Of a stretch of 64,000 nt of DNA, positions 25,910 to 34,986 are shown piece after piece (positions within the stretch are counted from its first letter, which is position 1; each line of letters begins with the position of its first letter). A model generated the notes under the pieces. The model saw only the letters and a list, made by a program, of their open reading frames with translations, was not told the origin of the DNA and did not search any database. The translations under genes and the position numbers were made by a program. This DNA is from Alphaproteobacteria bacterium (GTDB lineage: Bacteria; Pseudomonadota; Alphaproteobacteria; DSM-16000; Inquilinaceae). The stretch covers positions 1 through 64,000 of the forward strand of contig JANQSN010000040.1 in assembly GCA_028284045.1 (NCBI GenBank), in the 5' to 3' direction.

Positions 25910-27429
25910 CAGCCGAGCACCCAGGTGTCCTTGGAGCCACCGCCCTGGCTGGAATTGACGATGAGCTGGCCGCGCCTGAGCGCCACCCGGCTGAGGCCGC
26001 CCGGCAGCACCCAGGTGTCGCGCCCGGTGACGGCGAAGGGCCGCAGGTCGACATGGCGCGGCTCGACCCCGGTATCGGTCAGCGTCGGGCACACCGACAG
26101 GGGCACCATGGGCTGGCTGATATAGTTGGCGGGGTCGGCCAGGAGCTGGTCGCGGCAGTGGTTCAGCTCCGCCCGGCTGGCGCGCGGGCCGATGGTGATG
26201 CCGTAGCCGCCGGCCTCGCCGACCGGCTTCACCACCAGTTCGTCCAGGTTGTCCAGGGTGTAGGCGAGGCCTTCCGGCTCGCGGCAGATATGCGTCTCGA
26301 CATTCGGCAGGATCGCGTCCTCGCCGAGATAGTAGCGGATGATCCGCGGCATATAGGCGTAGATCGCCTTGTCGTCGGACACGCCGGTGCCGACGGCGTT
26401 GGCCAGCGCCACATTGCCGCGCGCATAGGCGCGCATCAGCCCCGGCACGCCGAGCATGCTGTCCGCCCGGAAGGCTTCCGGATCCAGGAAATCGTCGCCG
26501 ATGCGGCGGTAGATGCTGTGGACGGCGGTCAGGCCGTCGGTGGTGCGCATGAAGACGCGGTCGTCGATGACCACGAGGTCGCGTCCCTCCACCAGCGGCA
26601 CGCCCATCTCGCGCGCCAGGAAGACATGCTCGGAGAACGCGGCGTTGTAGGTGCCGGGCGACAACAGCACGACCCGCGGATCGTCGACGCCGGCCGGTGC
26701 GATCTCGCACAGCGCTTGGTGCAGATGCGCGCCGTAGGGATCGACCGGCCGGACCCCAATGCCGGTGATCAGGTCGGGCAGCGTGCGCTGCATCATGTAC
26801 CGGTTTTCCACGACATAGGAGACGCCGGACGGGCAGCGGCAATTGTCCTCCAGCACCCGGAAGACGCCGTCCTGGTCGCGCACCAGATCCACACCCAGGA
26901 TGTGGACATAGACGCCCAGCGGCACGTCGAGCCCCTGCATCGCCGGGATGTAGTGGGCGTGGCCGAGCACCAGCTCGGCCGGCACCACCCCATCCTTCAG
27001 GATGCGCTGATCGTGATAGACGTCGTGCAGATAGAGGTTCAGCGCCTGGACCCGCTGGCGCACCCCGGCTTCCAGATAGGACCATTCCCTGGACGCGATG
27101 ACCCGGGGGATGACGTCGAAGGGCAGGATGCGGTCGACGGCATCGCGGTCCGACAGGATCAGGAAGGTGATCCCGAGATTGTAGAGCTCGCGTTCCGCGT
27201 CGCTGGCCCGCCGCCTCAGGTCGGTGATGTCGAAGCGGGCCAGGCGGTCGATGATCTGCTGAGCGCCCCGGGATATGGGATCGCCGCCGAACACCTCGTC
27301 GAAGAAGCCGCCGGGGTCGTAACCCGCGAGAAGGCCGGTCCGTGCGGCGGCCCCGTCAAGGTTGCTGTCGCTCAACTGGCGTGTCGCCTTCCCTGCGAAG
27401 GTATGGCGGCACGGGCGTTTCTGGGCCAT
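25909..27429 (-). CDS. Circularly permuted ATP-grasp protein (DUF404/DUF407)
   Basis: 506 residues. Family blocks seen: GYDPGGFFDEVFG, FDVIPRVI, LYLHDVYHDQRILKDG, GVYVHILGVDLVRDQDG, VLEDNCRCPSGVSYV, VVKPVGEAGGYGI and ISQPMVPLSV. These belong to the permuted ATP-grasp amide-bond ligases that act on unknown peptides. It is coupled to the alpha-E gene. The first 25 residues (MAQKRPCRHTFAGK) are not conserved in what I recall of the family, so the real start may be later. The substrate is unknown. Confidence 0.9.
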   Translation of the reverse strand: MAQKRPCRHTFAGKATRQLSDSNLDGAAARTGLLAGYDPGGFFDEVFGGDPISRGAQQIIDRLARFDITDLRRRASDAERELYNLGITFLILSDRDAVDRILPFDVIPRVIASREWSYLEAGVRQRVQALNLYLHDVYHDQRILKDGVVPAELVLGHAHYIPAMQGLDVPLGVYVHILGVDLVRDQDGVFRVLEDNCRCPSGVSYVVENRYMMQRTLPDLITGIGVRPVDPYGAHLHQALCEIAPAGVDDPRVVLLSPGTYNAAFSEHVFLAREMGVPLVEGRDLVVIDDRVFMRTTDGLTAVHSIYRRIGDDFLDPEAFRADSMLGVPGLMRAYARGNVALANAVGTGVSDDKAIYAYMPRIIRYYLGEDAILPNVETHICREPEGLAYTLDNLDELVVKPVGEAGGYGITIGPRASRAELNHCRDQLLADPANYISQPMVPLSVCPTLTDTGVEPRHVDLRPFAVTGRDTWVLPGGLSRVALRRGQLIVNSSQGGGSKDTWVLG

Positions 27430-27550
27430 CCCTTAGCGCCGCCGCGAAGAGCCTACGAAATCCTCGCCGCACCGCACAAGAGCGGTCGTGACGGTTCAGG
27501 TGGGGAGCCGGCACGCTGGCCGGGCAGCGCCGGACGGCCGCTGCGTGCGG

Positions 27551-28813
27551 TCAGTGATCCGGGCTCGGCCCGGTGCTGCCGCCCAAGAGGTCGTCTAGGC
27601 TCGGCGGCGTAGCCTCAGCGGGCGGCGGCGCGGCCTCGGGCAGCTCGGGCGGCTCGGCCGCGGCGGGCGGCTCGGCCGCGGCGGGCGCCTCTGCGGGGGC
27701 GGCTGCGACGTCGCCGCCGCCGGCGACACCGGCCTGGCGCAACAGTACGATTGAGATGCGGCGGTTGCGCGGGCTGTCCGGCTCGGCGGGCAGCAGCGGT
27801 TCGGTGTCGGCCTTGCCGACCACCAGGGCCAGCCGCTCCGGCGGCAGGCCCGCCGCCTCCATGGCGCGGCGGCTGGCATTGGCCCGGTCGGTCGACAGAT
27901 CCCAGTTGTCGTAGCTGACGCGCGTGCGGAACGGCGTGGCGTCGGTATGCCCGCTGACCGAGATCGGCTGCGGCATCTGGCCGATCACCTGGGCCACCAG
28001 CTCCAGCAGGTAGCGCGTGCGCTCGAACATCTGGGCGCTGCCGGACGGGAACATCGACACCCGCTCCTGATCGACGATCTGGATGCGCAAGCCCTCCGGC
28101 GTCTGGTCGATCAGCAGGCTTTCCGCCAGTTCGTGCAGCTCCGGTGCCGTCTGCAGGGCTTGGCGGATCTCCCGCTCCGCCGCGTCGAACATCGCCTGTT
28201 CCTGCTGCGCCAGCGCTTCCTCCAGCGCGGCCTGGCTGATCCCGCCGGCCGCCGCCACGGCCTCGCCCAAGCGCTCCGTCAGCGCGGCGTCGCTGCCGGC
28301 GACGCCGGCAAGCTCCGTATCGGTCAGGCCGCTCAGGAACTCGCCGAGCTGCTCCTCCGACAGGCCGCCCAACAGCCGGGCGACCGCCTCGTCGTCGAGC
28401 CCGTCGCTGAAGCCCTCGGTCAGCACCTCGACGATCTCGTCGATATCGCCGTCGTCGATGTTGTCGCTGTCCTCCGCCGGCTCCGGGCGGCCGGGCATGC
28501 GGCGGTCCAAGCTGAAACGCGAGCTGGGCGACGACATCTGGCCGGGCGAGCCGGCGGTGCGGCCGCCCATCACGCCGCCGGAGCCGCTGGTCGAGCGCGC
28601 GACGTTCGCCGGGTCGAAATAGTCGGCGATGCCCTGGCGCTGGTCGTCGGTGGTGACGTTCAACAGCCACAACAGCAGGAAGAAGGCCATCATCGCCGTC
28701 ACAAAGTCGGCATAGGCCACCTTCCAGGCGCCCCCATGGTGCCCGCCGTGACCGCCCTTCTTCTTCTTGATGATGATGACGGGCGGTTCGTTGCCGTGCG
28801 AAGCCTTGGCCAT
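27551..28813 (-). CDS. motB: Flagellar motor stator protein MotB
   Basis: 420 residues. The single N-terminal membrane helix carries the proton-binding aspartate D36 (KVAYADFVTAMMAFFLLLW). A long acidic periplasmic linker (about 100-210, with many D and E) follows. The OmpA-like peptidoglycan-binding domain is at about 240-350 (SVSGHTDATPF, DLSTDRANASRRAME). The C-terminal tail is a Pro/Ala/Glu repeat (AAAEPP twice). It sits 71 bases downstream of motA on the same strand. Length is above the usual 300-350 because of linker and tail. Confidence 0.95.
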   Translation of the reverse strand: MAKASHGNEPPVIIIKKKKGGHGGHHGGAWKVAYADFVTAMMAFFLLLWLLNVTTDDQRQGIADYFDPANVARSTSGSGGVMGGRTAGSPGQMSSPSSRFSLDRRMPGRPEPAEDSDNIDDGDIDEIVEVLTEGFSDGLDDEAVARLLGGLSEEQLGEFLSGLTDTELAGVAGSDAALTERLGEAVAAAGGISQAALEEALAQQEQAMFDAAEREIRQALQTAPELHELAESLLIDQTPEGLRIQIVDQERVSMFPSGSAQMFERTRYLLELVAQVIGQMPQPISVSGHTDATPFRTRVSYDNWDLSTDRANASRRAMEAAGLPPERLALVVGKADTEPLLPAEPDSPRNRRISIVLLRQAGVAGGGDVAAAPAEAPAAAEPPAAAEPPELPEAAPPPAEATPPSLDDLLGGSTGPSPDH

Positions 28814-28884
28814 GGATGCGCTCTCTGGGGGCTATCCTCTCGGGCTCTCTAGCCTATCGGCCGGGACCTGCGGGACCCTCCGGA

Positions 28885-29745
28885 TTAGACGGAGGGCAGG
28901 GCGGAGGTTGTCTCCTCGACCTCGTAGAAATCAGGCCGGACATGCGGATAGAGCGCCTTGCGCGCGAATTCGATGGAGACCGCCGGCGCATAGCCGTGCA
29001 AATGGGCCAGCATGCCGGCCTTCATGCACTGGTAGTACCGGGTCTCCGCCTCATAGGTTTGTTTCATCGCCGAGGCCAGCGGCCCGACGAAGGCATAAGA
29101 CAGCCACACGCCGAGGAAGGTGCCGACCAGGGCGCCGCCGATCAGCCGCCCCAGCACCTCCGGCGGCTCGGAGATCGAGCCCATGGTCTTGATGACGCCG
29201 AGCACGGCGGCGACGATGCCCAGCGCCGGCAGGCCGTCCGCCAGGGTCTGGATCGCCGAGGAGACCGACGTCGATTCGTGCTCGTGGCTCTCGATCTCCT
29301 CGTCCATCAGCGCTTCCATGGTGTGCGGGTCTTCCGCGTTCAACGACATCAAACGCAGGTAGTCGCACAGGAAGGTCATCGCCTTGGAATTGTTGTAGAT
29401 CCCCGGAAATTGCTGAAACAGCGCGCTGTCGCGCGGGTTCTCGACATGGCTTTCCAGGGACAGCATGCCCTTGGTCTTGGCCAGCCGGAAAACCTGGTAG
29501 AGCAGGCTGAGCAGCTCCAGGTACTCTTTCTTGCCGATCTTGGGGCCCTTCAGCGCGACGCCGACGCCGGAACCCACCTTCTTCAGGACGGACTTGGGAT
29601 TGGAGATGATGAAGGCGCCGATGCCGGTACCGACGATGATCACCACCTCGAAGGGCTGCCACAGCACCTCCAGATGGCCGCCCAGTGCGGCATAGCCACC
29701 CAGGGTACAAAGCACGGCAATGATGGCGCCGACGATGATCAGCAT
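28885..29745 (-). CDS. motA: Flagellar motor stator protein MotA
   Basis: 286 residues with four predicted membrane helices; with MotB it forms the proton-conducting stator. Family features: an N-terminal VGAIIAVLCTLGGYAALGG helix, ADGLPALGIVAAVLGVIKTMG, and GALVGTFLGVWLSYAFVGP. The cytoplasmic loop between helices 2 and 3 is of normal size. A perfect TTAA-N7-TTAAC site lies about 110 bases upstream, so control by CtrA is likely. Confidence 0.96.
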   Translation of the reverse strand: MLIIVGAIIAVLCTLGGYAALGGHLEVLWQPFEVVIIVGTGIGAFIISNPKSVLKKVGSGVGVALKGPKIGKKEYLELLSLLYQVFRLAKTKGMLSLESHVENPRDSALFQQFPGIYNNSKAMTFLCDYLRLMSLNAEDPHTMEALMDEEIESHEHESTSVSSAIQTLADGLPALGIVAAVLGVIKTMGSISEPPEVLGRLIGGALVGTFLGVWLSYAFVGPLASAMKQTYEAETRYYQCMKAGMLAHLHGYAPAVSIEFARKALYPHVRPDFYEVEETTSALPSV

Positions 29746-29853
29746 ACTGGGTGGGTGTCCCCGCGCATCGCTCCCGGTCTGGTGAACCGGCGCCGGGTGC
29801 GGGACCCGGATCGGCGAGCCTTTCGAATGCCACTCAGGTTTGCAGTTGCAGCG

Positions 29854-29868
29854 TTAAGAAGCATTTAA
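29854..29868 (-). promoter_or_regulatory. CtrA-type binding site upstream of motA
   Basis: TTAA GAAGCAT TTAA on the plus strand; on the minus strand it reads TTAA, seven bases, TTAAC, matching the CtrA consensus exactly. It is the only such spaced site I found in the window. It lies between motA and the divergent amidohydrolase-like gene, so it could affect either. CtrA control of motility genes is known across alphaproteobacteria. Confidence 0.65.
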
Positions 29869-29896
29869 TGGGCGTTGTTGGGGCGTTGGCGGCAGC

Positions 29897-32269
29897 TTGC
29901 CGCAGGCGATCCGGGCGCTCGTGAAGGACCGGCCCTTGCCCCCGAATCCGCCCCCGAGTCCGCCCCCGACACCGCCCAACGGACCGCCCGGCGGCGCCGC
30001 CGGGACGGTGTTCCGCCGGGCGGTCGCGCGGGGGACGGTGCCGGCGCTGCATTGGCACTACTACGAATGCGTCGACCCCGACCCGGACCGGCTGCAGGTC
30101 TGGTGCTACACCGACTGCCTGTCCTACGCCCCCGGCGAGACGGTGACGGTGCATGCCGCGACCACCGCGGCGGTCTTCGACCTCACCATCGTGCGCGACA
30201 GCCTGTCGCCGGCCGTCGTGCTGCAGCGCGCGGCGCTGCCGGGCGTCTGGCCGGACACGCCGGTGGACTGCTCGGTGCGGGGCTGCGGCTGGCCGGCCGC
30301 GCTCCGCTTCGCCGTGCCGGCGGACTGGCCGTCCGGCGGCTATGTGCTGGTCGGCCGCTGCCGCGATGCGGGCGGGGCGGAGGTGGTGCACCGCCACCTG
30401 TTCCTGGTGCGCGCGGGCCCGGAGCGGCGCGCGCCCCGGGTGCTGCTGGCGGCGACCAGCACCTGGCTTGCCTACAACGACTGGGGCGGCTCCAACCACT
30501 ATGAGGGGATCGCCGGGCCGGCCGGCGACGGCTTCTCCCCCGCCGTCAGTATCGAGCGGCCCTGGGCCCGCGGCTTCGTCGCCCTGCCGCGCGACGCGCC
30601 CCGCATCGCGCTGGCCGACCCGCCGCCGATCGGCGCCAAGCCGCGCTATCCGCACATGGAATGGGCCTTCGCCCACGGCTACTCCAAGAAATACGCCTCG
30701 GCCGGCTGGGCGAGCTACGAGCGCCCGTTCCTGCGGTGGATGGAGGGGCACGGCCTGGCCATCGACGTCGTCACGCAGCACGACCTGGACACCGATCCGG
30801 CCTGCCTGGACGGCTATGCCAGCGTGGTCGTCGTCGGCCATGACGAGTACTGGTCCTGGGCGATGCGCGACGGGCTGGACGCCTATGTCGATGCCGGCGG
30901 GCGGGTCGCCCGCTTCGCCGGCAACTTCCTCTGGCAGGTGCGGCTGGAGGGCGGCGGCCGCCGCCAGATCTGCCACAAGGCCGACGCGCGGGAGACCGAC
31001 CCCGCCTACCGGTCCGACGATCGGCATCTGACCACGCTGTGCTGGGATGCGGTGGAGCTGGCGCGGCCGGCGGCCCTGACCATGGGGCTGTCCGGCGCGC
31101 GCGGCATCTATGCCGGCTGGGGCGGCTGCGTGCCGCGCGGGCCCGGCGGCTTCACCGTCTACCGGCCGGAGCATTGGGCCTTCGCCGGCACCGATCTCTA
31201 TTACGGCGACGTTCTGGGCGGGCGGTCGCGCAGCTTCGGCTATGAGGTCGACGGGCTGGATTACGTCATCCGCGACGGGCTGCCGGCGCCGACCGGCGAG
31301 GACGGGGCGCCACCGGGGATCGACATCCTGGCGCTCGGCCTGGCGGTGACGGTGGAGGAGGATCACGGCGACCACGCGCCGGACCTGTTCATCGGCACCC
31401 GCGACGCGGAGATGATCGCGGAGGCCGTGCACGGCCAGGCGAGCCCGGCGGCGGTCGACCGGGTGCGGCGCGGCAGCGGCATGATCGCCACCTATACCCG
31501 CGGCCGGGGCGAGGTGTTCAACGCCGGCAGCGCGGAATGGGTGGCCGGCCTGATCCGCCAGGACGCGCAGGTGGAGCGGGTGACCGCGAATGTGCTGGAG
31601 CGCTATGCCGCGCGGCGCCGGGCATTGGCCTTGCCGCGCCAGGCGCTTGCCCTCGGCGGCAAATCGGCCCATGTCAGGCGGCGGGCCGAGGATCGCGCGC
31701 CCGATCACGCCGCGGACCCGACCCCGCCCGCCGTTGCCGAGAGCCCGATGACCGCCAACCCGAAACCCCGCATGCCCGACACCGTGCCGGCGGTCGACCA
31801 GCAGGCCTTCCGCCAGGCGATGGGCGGCTTCGTCACCGGCGTGACCGTCGTGACGGCGGCCGACGAGGACGGCGCCTTCCATGGGCTGACGGTCAGCTCG
31901 TTCACGTCGGTGTCGCTGGACCCGCCGCTGGTGCTGTTCTGCCTCGGCAAGGGGTCGAAGAGCCTGGGCGTGTTCACCACGGCCGCCGGTTTCGCGGTCA
32001 GCGTGCTGGCGGCGGATCAGCAGCCGGTGGCGGAGGCCTTCGCCTTCGGCCCGAAGCGCTGGGAGTCGCTGTCGCTGGAGCTGTGGGAGACCGGCGCGCC
32101 GGTGATCGGCGGCGCGGTCGCCCGGCTGGCCTGCCTGCGCGAGGCGGTCTACGAGGGCGGCGACCACGTGATCCTGGTGGGTCGCGTCGTCCGCATCGCC
32201 GTCGACGAGACCGCCCAGCCGCTCGCCCGCCTGCGCGGGCGCTATGTCAGGGTCGACCGGCGGGGGTAG
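29897..32269 (+). CDS. N,N-dimethylformamidase large-subunit-like domain fused to a flavin reductase-like domain
   Basis: A single 790-codon frame. Residues about 30-575 match the large subunit of N,N-dimethylformamidase (HWHYYECVDP, ATSTWLAYNDWGG, GHDEYWSWAMRDGLD, SAEWVAGL). About 40 residues of basic, Pro-rich linker follow. From about 630 the frame encodes a complete FMN-binding split-barrel flavin reductase (FRQAMGGFVTGVTVVT, GLTVSSFTSVSLDPPLVLF). An internal ATG at residue 618 (31748) could start the reductase separately, but it has a poor ribosome site and there is no stop before it. The start is uncertain: TTG 29897, or GTG 29921. The small dimethylformamidase subunit is not in the window. 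Confidence 0.75.
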   Translation: MPQAIRALVKDRPLPPNPPPSPPPTPPNGPPGGAAGTVFRRAVARGTVPALHWHYYECVDPDPDRLQVWCYTDCLSYAPGETVTVHAATTAAVFDLTIVRDSLSPAVVLQRAALPGVWPDTPVDCSVRGCGWPAALRFAVPADWPSGGYVLVGRCRDAGGAEVVHRHLFLVRAGPERRAPRVLLAATSTWLAYNDWGGSNHYEGIAGPAGDGFSPAVSIERPWARGFVALPRDAPRIALADPPPIGAKPRYPHMEWAFAHGYSKKYASAGWASYERPFLRWMEGHGLAIDVVTQHDLDTDPACLDGYASVVVVGHDEYWSWAMRDGLDAYVDAGGRVARFAGNFLWQVRLEGGGRRQICHKADARETDPAYRSDDRHLTTLCWDAVELARPAALTMGLSGARGIYAGWGGCVPRGPGGFTVYRPEHWAFAGTDLYYGDVLGGRSRSFGYEVDGLDYVIRDGLPAPTGEDGAPPGIDILALGLAVTVEEDHGDHAPDLFIGTRDAEMIAEAVHGQASPAAVDRVRRGSGMIATYTRGRGEVFNAGSAEWVAGLIRQDAQVERVTANVLERYAARRRALALPRQALALGGKSAHVRRRAEDRAPDHAADPTPPAVAESPMTANPKPRMPDTVPAVDQQAFRQAMGGFVTGVTVVTAADEDGAFHGLTVSSFTSVSLDPPLVLFCLGKGSKSLGVFTTAAGFAVSVLAADQQPVAEAFAFGPKRWESLSLELWETGAPVIGGAVARLACLREAVYEGGDHVILVGRVVRIAVDETAQPLARLRGRYVRVDRRG

Positions 32270-32276
32270 GGGGGCG

Positions 32277-33263
32277 TCACCGGTCGAGGGCCGCGTCGAA
32301 GAACGCGATCAGCGTGTCGTTGAACGACCGATGAAAGGCCGCACGGTCGAAGCCATCGGCATCGACGCAGACCATGTCCCAGATCCGCGGGTTGATCTCC
32401 TCCAGGCGCGGGTTGCACGGCGCCATGAAGGCGAAATGCCCGGCGTCCGCGACGACATGCGTGTCGGCTCCGCCCGGCAGGCTCTGGGCGATGTGCAGGC
32501 CGTTGGTCTGGTGTGGCACCCGGTCGTCGACCGACCCTGACCAGATCTGAACCGGTATGGTCACCGCCTGGAGGCCTGCGTGGTCGAAGGCGAAGCCGAA
32601 GCCGGGTGCGGCCACGCTGACGGCGCCGATGCGCGGATCGCCCGCCACGGCGGCGATCTGCCGGGTCGTCGTTTCTTCAAGGCCGTCGAGCAGCCCGATC
32701 CGACAGACGAACTCGTCCGGCCGATCGGCGCAGTGCCGCGCCGCGACGGCGAAATCCGGCGTCGCGCCGGCTGCCACCAGCCCCGTGTACCCACCGGCCG
32801 AGAACCCGAACACCCCGACGTGCCCGGGATCAAGGCGATCCGCCCCCGACCAGTTGGACAGCATGAAGTCGAGAACGGCTGTGACATCCGCCGGCCGGGA
32901 CACCAGCCATTCGCCCGGCGTCGCACTCTCGTCCTCGCTGTTGTTGCCGGGATGCTCCGGCGCCACGACGACATAGCCGGCCTCCGCCAGCGCCAGTGCG
33001 GAATGCGCATGCCCGCCCATCCAACCGCCGTCGCCATGGGAGACGACGATCAGCGGCAAGCCGGTGCCCTCCAGCGGCGCGTCCAGCGCCAGCGCCTGGC
33101 GGAACGGCGTATTCGCCTCCGCCGGAGCCGGCGTCGCTGTGGGATACCAGATGCCGATGTCGATGTCCGGGGATCCCGGGACGGCGGTTCTCTCGAACCC
33201 GGCGGCCAGGGCCGGCAAGGGCGCTGCGACCATGGCCAGAAGGATGAAGAAGAGTCGGTGCAT
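32277..33263 (-). CDS. Exported alpha/beta hydrolase (platelet-activating-factor-hydrolase-like)
   Basis: 328 residues. The N-terminus MHRLFFILLAMVAAPLPALAAG is cut here as a Sec signal with cleavage after ALA, so the protein is periplasmic. The nucleophile elbow is FGFSAGGYTG, and VSHGDGG is the oxyanion-side motif. The acidic and histidine residues may be in SGSVDDRVP and DAGHFAF. Cysteines in ARHCADRP, DEFVCRI and MAPCNPR suggest disulfides. The substrate is unknown. A decayed copy of its signal peptide and upstream sequence lies at 34.8-35.0 kb. It ends 8 bases from the convergent fusion gene. Confidence 0.8.
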   Translation of the reverse strand: MHRLFFILLAMVAAPLPALAAGFERTAVPGSPDIDIGIWYPTATPAPAEANTPFRQALALDAPLEGTGLPLIVVSHGDGGWMGGHAHSALALAEAGYVVVAPEHPGNNSEDESATPGEWLVSRPADVTAVLDFMLSNWSGADRLDPGHVGVFGFSAGGYTGLVAAGATPDFAVAARHCADRPDEFVCRIGLLDGLEETTTRQIAAVAGDPRIGAVSVAAPGFGFAFDHAGLQAVTIPVQIWSGSVDDRVPHQTNGLHIAQSLPGGADTHVVADAGHFAFMAPCNPRLEEINPRIWDMVCVDADGFDRAAFHRSFNDTLIAFFDAALDR

Positions 33264-33323
33264 CTCACGGTTCCGCCCGCCGGGGTGCCCAAGGTGCTGC
33301 GTTGGGTCTCGTGTGCGGACATC

Positions 33324-33348
33324 GATCAAGGGCGGCGCGGTGTTGATC
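33324..33348. repeat. GATCAA-N13-TTGATC palindrome upstream of hydrolase (copy A)
   Basis: A 25-base inverted repeat, GATCAA, 13 bases, TTGATC, about 60-85 bases upstream of the hydrolase start. The same arrangement is kept in the decayed copy at 34987-35011, which suggests an operator or a transcript hairpin inherited with the duplication. Nothing else is seen in 33264-33515. Confidence 0.45.
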
Positions 33349-33515
33349 GGTCGCAGGTATCTCGTCGCGGCGCATCGCCTGACGACGCTTGACCCTATCC
33401 AGCAAGCCGCGACGTTGCCAGACCGGCGACGTCGCTGGGTTCGACGATGTCTTCCCGCTGGTTGACTCGTCTGCTCGCAAGCACGTTGCGTACCGGTCTG
33501 GGAAGAAAAGAGGAA

Positions 33516-34604
33516 CTACTCCACGAATACATTCAATCCAATGCCGACGCCGGCACGACCCGTGTCGCCGCCCGCATGATCTACTGGATCCAGTTGCCTG
33601 ACTTCCGGGGTTTCACCACTGGCGGTGGATACTTCGCCTTGTCCGGTTTGTGGCGCGCTGAACGCTTGAAAATCCGAATCCCAATTCGCTCTCAGCACGG
33701 CCGGAATGCGACCCAAGAGGGCCTGTAGTCCACGAAGTCGAGGCTGGTCCACCGCGGTCAGGCCGGCTATCAAGCGATCTGCTTCGGCCTCGGCTGCGGC
33801 ATCTTGCGTACCGGCGAGATGCTTCCAGTATAGACCGCGCATCTGGTCGAGCGTGATAATCGGTTCTCCGATATGCTCTGATATCTCCAACCGCAATGCG
33901 TCCACGAGATTGTTTTGCGTCGTTTGTCTGACATCTACAGCAATGTTTGCCCGGCCAATAGCCTCTCGTACCAGTCGACGGATTTCACTGAAGGTGCAGA
34001 GATCTGAATAGTCGGACAACAAAGAGAATGCTTGATCAAATGTCGCCGGCGGATTCAGATCCATAACTCCCGCCGCCTCTTCCATCGCGTCTTTAATCAA
34101 TTTGACTACGACATCGGAGTCAGGACCAAGCAAATAATAATTCTGGTAGATCTCAGAGCCGCCAAGCAAGAATGAGCTGCCTAAGGCAAGGCCTTCGAAA
34201 TTCTCGGATGATGCTCCGGTAATTCCCAATATACCTGTTGTAAGTACTGTCGTAATGGCCAAAAGTTCTTGAAACGCCTGGGTAGCGTTGTCGCGATTTG
34301 ACATCTCCTCTAGATAGTCGAAGCACGTTCGCCGTGTAAGATTTGCGCCACGAACAAGATATCGTACAGCTAGTTCGGGGTTGTCGTCATCTCTGTATGA
34401 TTTCTCATACGCGTCAAAAAACGCACTATCTTGATGAGCACTTACGCCATCTTCTTCGCTGCCCTCAGGCGCCGCTATGGTTCCAGAAAGATGTCCGACC
34501 TGAGCCCAGCTTGTGGGTCCCTCGACTGCTGTGCACGCCAGCATCGGAGCAACGCAAGGAACTACAACTGCCGTCTTCATCCATCGGATGTACTTGTCAT
34601 TCAT
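33516..34604 (-). CDS. Putative lipoprotein of unknown function, AT-rich
   Basis: 362 residues from ATG 34604 (an in-frame ATG eight codons earlier is also possible). The N-terminus has a basic stretch, a hydrophobic core and MLAC at about residues 21-24, which looks like a lipobox. The rest is helical and partly acidic (SGASSENFEGLALGSSFLLGG, LLSDYSDLCTFSEIRRLVREA). I do not recognise a family. Codons and base composition are plainly AT-richer than the neighbours. It is framed by the hydrolase gene and a decayed copy of that gene's 5' end in the same orientation, a sign of insertion or duplication. Confidence 0.6.
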   Translation of the reverse strand: MNDKYIRWMKTAVVVPCVAPMLACTAVEGPTSWAQVGHLSGTIAAPEGSEEDGVSAHQDSAFFDAYEKSYRDDDNPELAVRYLVRGANLTRRTCFDYLEEMSNRDNATQAFQELLAITTVLTTGILGITGASSENFEGLALGSSFLLGGSEIYQNYYLLGPDSDVVVKLIKDAMEEAAGVMDLNPPATFDQAFSLLSDYSDLCTFSEIRRLVREAIGRANIAVDVRQTTQNNLVDALRLEISEHIGEPIITLDQMRGLYWKHLAGTQDAAAEAEADRLIAGLTAVDQPRLRGLQALLGRIPAVLRANWDSDFQAFSAPQTGQGEVSTASGETPEVRQLDPVDHAGGDTGRAGVGIGLNVFVE

Positions 34605-34799
34605 CGTAATCGGCCCCCCACTCATCAATCACATCCAGTCATGGCAGGATCGGTGGTGAATTGCGCGGAGTCAATGCAGTGGGTGTGGTATTCGGGCGGG
34701 ATGCGGGCAATGCAGCCAATACTATATCGAAATCAGACGTTTGCGCGGTCGTCCCGTAGCGTTGAGCACCGCTTGACAGTCAAGCTTGCGCTATCGACG

Positions 34800-34927
34800 T
34801 CCAACACCAAACCCAGGTGCCAACGCCGATCAATGCGCCGCCGTCGTTGCCCGGCGATCCCCGCATCGTGGTTCTCTGGAACCCAGCGGTCAAAGCCGGC
34901 AAGGAGGATGAAGAACGATCGGTGCAT
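34800..34927 (-). pseudogene. Remnant of a hydrolase gene 5' end
   Basis: The minus strand from 34927 reads MHRSFFILLA, matching the signal peptide MHRLFFILLA of the hydrolase at 33263. DNA similarity continues through a deleted segment (TTGCCGGC..., GGGTTC-GAGAACC, GGGGATC-CCGGG) and then fades near 34820. The flanking upstream sequence (CTCACGGTTCCGCCC, GCGTTGGGTCTCG) is also shared. This is therefore a decayed, truncated second copy in tandem orientation. The frame continues as nonsense to 34733. Confidence 0.75.
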
Positions 34928-34986
34928 CTCACGGTTCCGCCCGAGAGTTTGCCGAAGACGCAGCGTTGGGTCTCGCTGCGATCTTA

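Noticed and set aside
33389..33728. Two small plus-strand frames (70 and 93 codons) upstream of the hydrolase
   Set aside because: They overlap the 3' end of the lipoprotein gene, have no recognisable motif and weak start regions.
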